Position numbers and translations under genes: made by a program | The notes under the pieces: generated by a model | Told to the model about the DNA's origin: nothing | Databases searched by the model: none | Seen by the model: the letters and a program-made list of their open reading frames with translations, nothing else | In this document: in pieces, positions 6,431 through 9,644 of the stretch | Position numbering within the stretch: position 1 is the stretch's first letter | How the letters are laid out: each line of letters begins with the position of its first letter | Source: an uncultured Mollicutes bacterium | GTDB lineage: Bacteria; Bacillota_I; Bacilli_A; RFN20; CAG-449 | Reading direction: 5' to 3' | Assembly: GCA_900551385.1 (NCBI GenBank) | Contig: URVS01000043.1 | Coordinates: 1-9,644 of the forward strand | DNA: 9,644 nucleotides

Positions 6431-7194
6431 TGAAACATATATTTAATCCGTTTTTACCATCTAATGAATACATTCCTGATGCTGAACCACATGTTTTTGA
6501 TGGAAGAGTTTATATTTATGGCTCACATGATTTATTTAATGGAAAAAATTTTTGCTTAGGAGATTATGTTACATATTCTTGTGATGTAAATGATTTAACA
6601 TCTTGGAGATATGAAGGCGTAATTTATAGAAAAGATCAAGATCCTCTTAATAAAAAGAATTTAGCAATGTATGCACCTGATTGTATTAAAGGTGTTGATG
6701 GGAATTATTATTTATATTATAGTGTTAATTCTTCTGGTATAATTGGAATAGCAAAATCTTCTTCTCCTAAAGGACCTTTTGAATTTTATAGTTATGTAAA
6801 ATATAAAAATGGTGAAATTTTAGGATTGAACTTATTGGATATGGCGGCGCAGTATTTACCAATTAATTACAACAGCGATTTAACCTCAAGCAGAAATATG
6901 AATACGTCTTATGAGCGTTTAGAATCACGTCTTTCATTCGAAAATCACTTGCTTAAAGTAGATAAAATGAACTTAAAAACAACCGCACTTTTAGCTGAAG
7001 GTGCTGGAGCCATTGATTTAGATAATGTACAATGCGACGTCAATTTAACCTTAAAATCCACTAACGAAAAATACAAAAAGCTGGCATTGCCTATTCGCTT
7101 TTTCGATAGTTGCTACTCACCACAGTATAAGGTGAATATTGACCAAAACTTTCGTCATCAATTGAAAGAATTAATTAAAGAGAAATTAAAATAA
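6430..7194 (+). CDS. Chimeric reading frame: GH43 glycosidase N-terminus joined to AsmA-like C-terminus
   Basis: A 254-residue frame with two unrelated halves. Residues 1 to about 131 are the start of a glycoside hydrolase family 43 protein (beta-xylosidase or alpha-L-arabinofuranosidase type): NPFLPSNEYIPDAEPHVFDG with the expected general-base Asp17, YIYGSHD at 28-34, LGDYVTYS, and MYAPDCI with Asp84 as second catalytic carboxylate. The first beta-propeller blades are present, but the general-acid Glu and the later blades are missing. There is no signal peptide, so the intact enzyme would be cytoplasmic and act on imported oligosaccharides. From about residue 133 the sequence, base composition and codon use change to those of a Haemophilus AsmA-like protein. 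The ATG overlaps the transaldolase stop by one base, so the GH43 gene is native to the xylose operon. A working hybrid is improbable; see the junction entry. Confidence 0.85.
   Translation: MKHIFNPFLPSNEYIPDAEPHVFDGRVYIYGSHDLFNGKNFCLGDYVTYSCDVNDLTSWRYEGVIYRKDQDPLNKKNLAMYAPDCIKGVDGNYYLYYSVNSSGIIGIAKSSSPKGPFEFYSYVKYKNGEILGLNLLDMAAQYLPINYNSDLTSSRNMNTSYERLESRLSFENHLLKVDKMNLKTTALLAEGAGAIDLDNVQCDVNLTLKSTNEKYKKLALPIRFFDSCYSPQYKVNIDQNFRHQLKELIKEKLK
6818..6842. other. Junction between low-G+C Gram-positive and Pasteurellaceae DNA
   Basis: GH43-like sequence is recognisable to about GEILG (residues 128-132). AsmA-like sequence is recognisable from about GLNLLDMAAQYL (132-143). Codons shift from almost purely A/T-ending to ones such as GCG GCG CAG within a few triplets. 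The exact base cannot be fixed because the two sides blend over some 20 bases, perhaps through short microhomology. No inverted repeats, integrase site or direct repeat were seen at the join. Confidence 0.85.
6824..7194 (+). pseudogene. asmA: AsmA-like protein, C-terminal fragment
   Basis: About 120 residues resembling the C-terminal end of AsmA, a large inner-membrane-anchored periplasmic protein linked to lipid supply and outer-membrane assembly in Gram-negative bacteria. Support comes from the late-domain pattern (long beta-strands, AEGAGAIDLDNVQCDVNLTL), the basic helical tail HQLKELIKEKLK, and its position immediately before sotB with a 1-base overlap. The N-terminal anchor and most of the protein are absent because of the junction. 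An uptake signal sequence lies inside at 6982-6990, showing Pasteurellaceae origin. The family assignment rests on recognition of the tail only, so it is less sure than the neighbours. Confidence 0.65.
6982..6990 (-). repeat. DNA uptake signal sequence (USS), Haemophilus type
   Basis: ACCGCACTT on the plus strand is AAGTGCGGT on the minus strand, the 9-bp core recognised during natural transformation in the Haemophilus branch of Pasteurellaceae. On the minus strand the core is followed by a T-rich stretch (TGTTTTTAAG), as expected for the extended signal. It lies within coding sequence, 140-150 bp past the junction. Confidence 0.85.
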
Positions 7195-8372
7195 TGTCAT
7201 TTTATCAGAAAGCAGAAAGAACCCAATATTGGCGCGTAGTCATCATGGCTTGCGCCGCTTTTATTTTTAACACCACGGAATTTGTGCCAGTTGCGTTACT
7301 CACCGATATCGGACAAAGTTTTGATATGCAAAGCTCCGATGTAGGTTTAATGATGACCGTTTATGCTTGGACGGTTATGATTATGTCTTTACCCGCCATG
7401 CTCGCGACAGGTGATATGGAACGTAAAGGCTTATTGCTGAAACTTTTCGTTATTTTTATCATCGGCCATATTATCTCGGTCATTGCGTGGAATTATTGGA
7501 TTCTTCTCATTGCTCGTATGTGTATTGCGGTAGCGCATTCACTCTTCTGGGCAATTACCGCATCATTAGTGATGCGTGTGGCACCGAAGAATAAGAAAAC
7601 ACAAGCAATTGGTATGCTCGCTATCGGTACATCCCTTGCGACTATTTTAGGCTTACCATTAGGCCGTTTAGTCGGTCAATTAGTTGGTTGGCGTATTACT
7701 TTCGCAATCATTGCAGCATTAGCTTTGGTTGTGATGGTATTCATTATGCGTTTATTACCAAATCTACCAAGTAAAAATGCAGGCTCGTTATCTAGTCTGC
7801 CGATTTTAGCAAAACGTCCATTACTTATTGGACTTTATGCCACAACGGTAATCATTGTTTCAGCACACTTTACCGCTTATACCTACATTGAACCCTTTAT
7901 GGTTCAAATCGGCGAACTCGATCCAAATCTTGCAACGATAATTTTGTTAGTTTTTGGGCTTTCTGGCATCACCGCGAGTGTGATCTTTAACCGCTTATAC
8001 CGCTTTGGTCCAACCCAATTTATCAGTACGGCAATGATTTTATTGGCAGTCTCTTTAGCATTTATGCTTGTTTCTGCAAGTTATACCGCCACCATGTTTA
8101 CCCTTGCTTTTATTTGGGGTATTGGCATTTCTTGTATCGGACTGGCATTACAAATGCGTGTACTGCAACTTGCACCAGATGCAACAGACGTAGCAAGTGC
8201 CATTTATTCAGGTATTTTCAATGCGGGTATTGGTGCCGGCGCACTGTTTGGTAACCAAATCGCTCGCCATATTGGTCTTGAATATATTGGCTTTACGGGC
8301 GCAGCATTAGCGATGATTGCACTCGGCATCTTTGTCTTCTTCAATTTCCGCTATCGTACTCAAAACGTCTAA
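7194..8372 (+). CDS. sotB: SotB sugar efflux transporter (MFS)
   Basis: Inner-membrane proton-driven exporter of the DHA1 branch of the major facilitator superfamily. SotB (YdeA) proteins export arabinose and similar sugars, and IPTG in E. coli. The 392-residue length equals the family norm, and about twelve hydrophobic segments can be followed from VVIMACAAFIFNTTEFVPVA (TM1) to the last at about 360-383. The FNTTEFVPVALL opening, the motif-A-like DMERKGLLLKL between TM2 and TM3, and a motif-C-like GLPLGRLVGQLVGWR are typical of the subfamily. The ATG shares one base with the asmA stop, so the two were probably cotranscribed in the source genome. The gene ends at a USS-hairpin terminator. G+C and codon use match the dpp genes and not the xylose operon. 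Its sugar link to the left-hand genes is coincidental. Confidence 0.9.
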   Translation: MSFYQKAERTQYWRVVIMACAAFIFNTTEFVPVALLTDIGQSFDMQSSDVGLMMTVYAWTVMIMSLPAMLATGDMERKGLLLKLFVIFIIGHIISVIAWNYWILLIARMCIAVAHSLFWAITASLVMRVAPKNKKTQAIGMLAIGTSLATILGLPLGRLVGQLVGWRITFAIIAALALVVMVFIMRLLPNLPSKNAGSLSSLPILAKRPLLIGLYATTVIIVSAHFTAYTYIEPFMVQIGELDPNLATIILLVFGLSGITASVIFNRLYRFGPTQFISTAMILLAVSLAFMLVSASYTATMFTLAFIWGIGISCIGLALQMRVLQLAPDATDVASAIYSGIFNAGIGAGALFGNQIARHIGLEYIGFTGAALAMIALGIFVFFNFRYRTQNV

Positions 8373-8373
8373 A

Positions 8374-8407
8374 AAAATGACCGCACTTACTCAAGTGCGG
8401 TCATTTT
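8374..8407. terminator. Bidirectional terminator made of two inverted uptake signals
   Basis: A perfect 15-bp stem, AAAATGACCGCACTT (8374-8388) and AAGTGCGGTCATTTT (8393-8407), with loop ACTC, lies between the convergent ends of sotB and dppF. Flanking A and T runs allow termination in both directions. The stem contains ACCGCACTT (8380-8388) and AAGTGCGGT (8393-8401), an inverted USS pair, a familiar terminator design in Haemophilus genomes. Confidence 0.93.
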
Positions 8408-8412
8408 CTTTT

Positions 8413-9396
8413 CTAATCGAGATGGAAACAAGCGATTAGCTTACCATCAGGATATTTTTCCAATTTCGGTTGCTCATTTCGACATTTATCAGTCGCTTTC
8501 CAACAACGCGGATTAAATGCACAACCTTTTGGTGGATTAATCGGGCTAGGTAATTCGCCCTTTAATTTAATCCGCTGACGACGTAATTCAGGCGATAATC
8601 TTGGCGTAGCCGAAAGTAATGCTTGCGTATAAGGATGTTGTGGGTTTTTAAAGATCTGCTCTTTTGTACCCATTTCAACACAGCGACCTAAATACATCAC
8701 CATCACCTCATCTGCAATGTGTTCAACCACCGAAAGATCATGGGAAATAAACACATAAGATAAACCAAGCTCAGCTTGCAAATCCATCATCAAATTCAGC
8801 ACTTGCGCACGAACGGACACGTCTAACGCAGAAACGGGTTCATCCGCCACAACCACGTCAGGTTCAAGCATTAAACCACGATCAATTGCGATACGTTGAC
8901 GCTGTCCACCCGAAAACATATGTGGATATCGATTATAAAACTCTGCACGCAATCCCACTTTTGCCATCATGGCCAATACTTTTTCTTTACGCTCTTTTGC
9001 CGATAGATTGGTATTAATGACTAAAGGTTCTTCCAAAATTGTGCCAATTTTCTTACGCGGATTCAGTGAAGCATAAGGGTTTTGAAACACGATTTGGATT
9101 TTCTGACGGCGCAATGCTTTCGTTTCGTGATCATTCTCTAAGAAATTTTTCCCGTTGTAATACAACTCACCTTCTGTCGGTTCTTCTATCATCGTCAAAA
9201 GACGACCAAGTGTCGATTTACCGCAACCTGACTCACCCACTACGGCAAGGGTTTTACCTCGTTCTAAGGAAAAAGACACACCATCTAATGCCTTAACTTG
9301 CTGTGTTTTCGCAAACATCCCTTTTTTCACAGGATAATATTTTTTCAGCCCAATAGCATTGAGCAATGGTGCATTTTCTTGTGCGACATCAGACAT
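8413..9396 (-). CDS. dppF: Dipeptide ABC transporter ATP-binding protein DppF
   Basis: One of two ATPase subunits driving the inner-membrane dipeptide importer (DppBC channel, DppA binding protein). 327 residues. Walker [10 protein letters not shown] (54-62), Q-loop Gln105 in [11 protein letters not shown], signature SGGQRQR (162-168), Walker B VVVADEP (181-187), D-loop SALD, and switch His219 in FISHDLS. The C-terminal oligopeptide-transporter extension begins near [12 protein letters not shown] (254-265) and carries four Cys at 292, 298, 305 and 323. The start at 9396 is preferred over an ATG 21 bases upstream because AAGGAGA lies 8 bases before it. It overlaps the end of dppD by 8 bases, indicating coupled translation. 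One oddity is Asp172 in IAIDRGLM, where the family nearly always has Ala (IAIARxL). dppF against the similar oppF is decided by overall likeness to Haemophilus DppF. Confidence 0.92.
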   Translation of the reverse strand: MSDVAQENAPLLNAIGLKKYYPVKKGMFAKTQQVKALDGVSFSLERGKTLAVVGESGCGKSTLGRLLTMIEEPTEGELYYNGKNFLENDHETKALRRQKIQIVFQNPYASLNPRKKIGTILEEPLVINTNLSAKERKEKVLAMMAKVGLRAEFYNRYPHMFSGGQRQRIAIDRGLMLEPDVVVADEPVSALDVSVRAQVLNLMMDLQAELGLSYVFISHDLSVVEHIADEVMVMYLGRCVEMGTKEQIFKNPQHPYTQALLSATPRLSPELRRQRIKLKGELPSPINPPKGCAFNPRCWKATDKCRNEQPKLEKYPDGKLIACFHLD

Positions 9397-9644
9397 TGCT
9401 AGGTTCTCCTTGGGCATTTAGTGGGGTATGACATTTTACTTGTCTGTTTCCTACTTGGCGTAATTCAGGCTCAACAGTTCGACAAAGATCAGTCGCATAC
9501 GGACAGCGTGGATTTAATAAACAGCCTTGTGGGCGATCGTATTTACCTGGCACCACACCGGGTAAAGATTGCAAACGAGATTTACCTTCTGCAAACTCCG
9601 GTAAAGAACGCAATAACGCTTGAGTGTAAGGATGTTTTGGTTCA
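9389..9644 (-). CDS. dppD: Dipeptide ABC transporter ATP-binding protein DppD, C-terminal part (cut by right edge)
   Basis: The frame is open from the right edge to a TGA at 9391-9389, giving about 84 codons of the partner ATPase of DppF. The visible portion begins [17 protein letters not shown], the typical start of the C-terminal oligopeptide-transporter extension, so the ATPase core lies outside the window. It ends with the four-Cys arrangement CLLNPRC, six residues, C, sixteen residues, C, matching that in DppF. The TTG at 9613 is internal and not a start. The last codons overlap the dppF start, as expected for a dppBCDF operon. Confidence 0.9.
   Translation of the reverse strand, partial: EPKHPYTQALLRSLPEFAEGKSRLQSLPGVVPGKYDRPQGCLLNPRCPYATDLCRTVEPELRQVGNRQVKCHTPLNAQGEPSNV
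9405..9411 (-). promoter_or_regulatory. Shine-Dalgarno site of dppF
   Basis: Minus-strand AAGGAGA, 8 bases ahead of the ATG at 9396-9394 and inside the end of dppD. It decides in favour of the downstream start (MSDVAQ) over the ATG at 9417. Confidence 0.8.

Noticed and set aside
150..6825. Mycoplasma-type genetic code (TGA as Trp)
   Set aside because: All conserved tryptophans are TGG, and the xylB TGA forms a normal ATGA stop-start overlap with the transaldolase gene.
6430..7194. A novel GH43-AsmA fusion protein linking sugar hydrolysis to the cell envelope
   Set aside because: Both parts are incomplete at the join, and their composition belongs to different phyla; a chimera explains it more simply.
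7194..8372. SotB as the sugar transporter of the xylose operon
   Set aside because: It is an exporter from the other genome, paired with asmA and lying beyond the junction.
1..9644. CRISPR arrays, tRNA or rRNA genes, insertion sequences
   Set aside because: No spaced direct repeats, tRNA-like folds, transposase motifs or terminal inverted repeats were seen on reading both strands.

Overview
The window is two unlike pieces of DNA joined inside a gene. Bases 1 to about 6,825 are very A+T-rich, with A/T-ending codons, purine-rich Shine-Dalgarno sites and standard use of TGA as stop. They look like a low-G+C Gram-positive bacterium, of the kind found among gut or oral Bacillota and Mollicutes relatives. 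Bases from about 6,825 to 9,644 have clearly higher G+C. Their gene content (asmA tail, sotB, dppF, dppD) and three copies of the 9-bp DNA uptake signal AAGTGCGGT point to the Haemophilus branch of Pasteurellaceae. No uptake signal was seen in the left piece.

Left piece. Bases 1-149 contain no transketolase sequence. They may hold the promoter and first 13 codons of a gene running off the left edge on the minus strand. A transketolase lacking its N-terminal half begins abruptly at about 150 and ends at a 9-bp hairpin terminator. Two AraC-family regulator genes follow, convergent and overlapping by 11 bp. From the second regulator, overlapping divergent promoters lead into a tight operon: xylA (xylose isomerase), xylB (xylulokinase), a short-form transaldolase and the start of a GH43 glycosidase. 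Together these describe intracellular use of xylo-oligosaccharides or arabinoxylan fragments: GH43 releases the pentose, XylA and XylB give xylulose 5-phosphate, and transaldolase with transketolase feeds it to glycolysis. No sugar transporter gene is visible in the window.

Right piece. The GH43 frame runs without a stop into the C-terminal part of an AsmA-like outer-membrane biogenesis protein. sotB (sugar/drug efflux, MFS) follows with a 1-nt overlap. On the opposite strand lie dppF and the end of dppD, ATPases of a dipeptide importer, converging on sotB. They share a 15-bp hairpin terminator built from two inverted uptake signals.

The best explanation for the mid-gene join is an artificial chimera (metagenome misassembly or amplification chimera) rather than a real fusion gene. 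Both interrupted genes lose essential parts, and the flanks keep the ordinary gene order and base composition of two different phyla. The abrupt start of transketolase near base 150 may be a second such junction, or a true truncation. I see no convincing new biological system here; the main result is the composite nature of the window.
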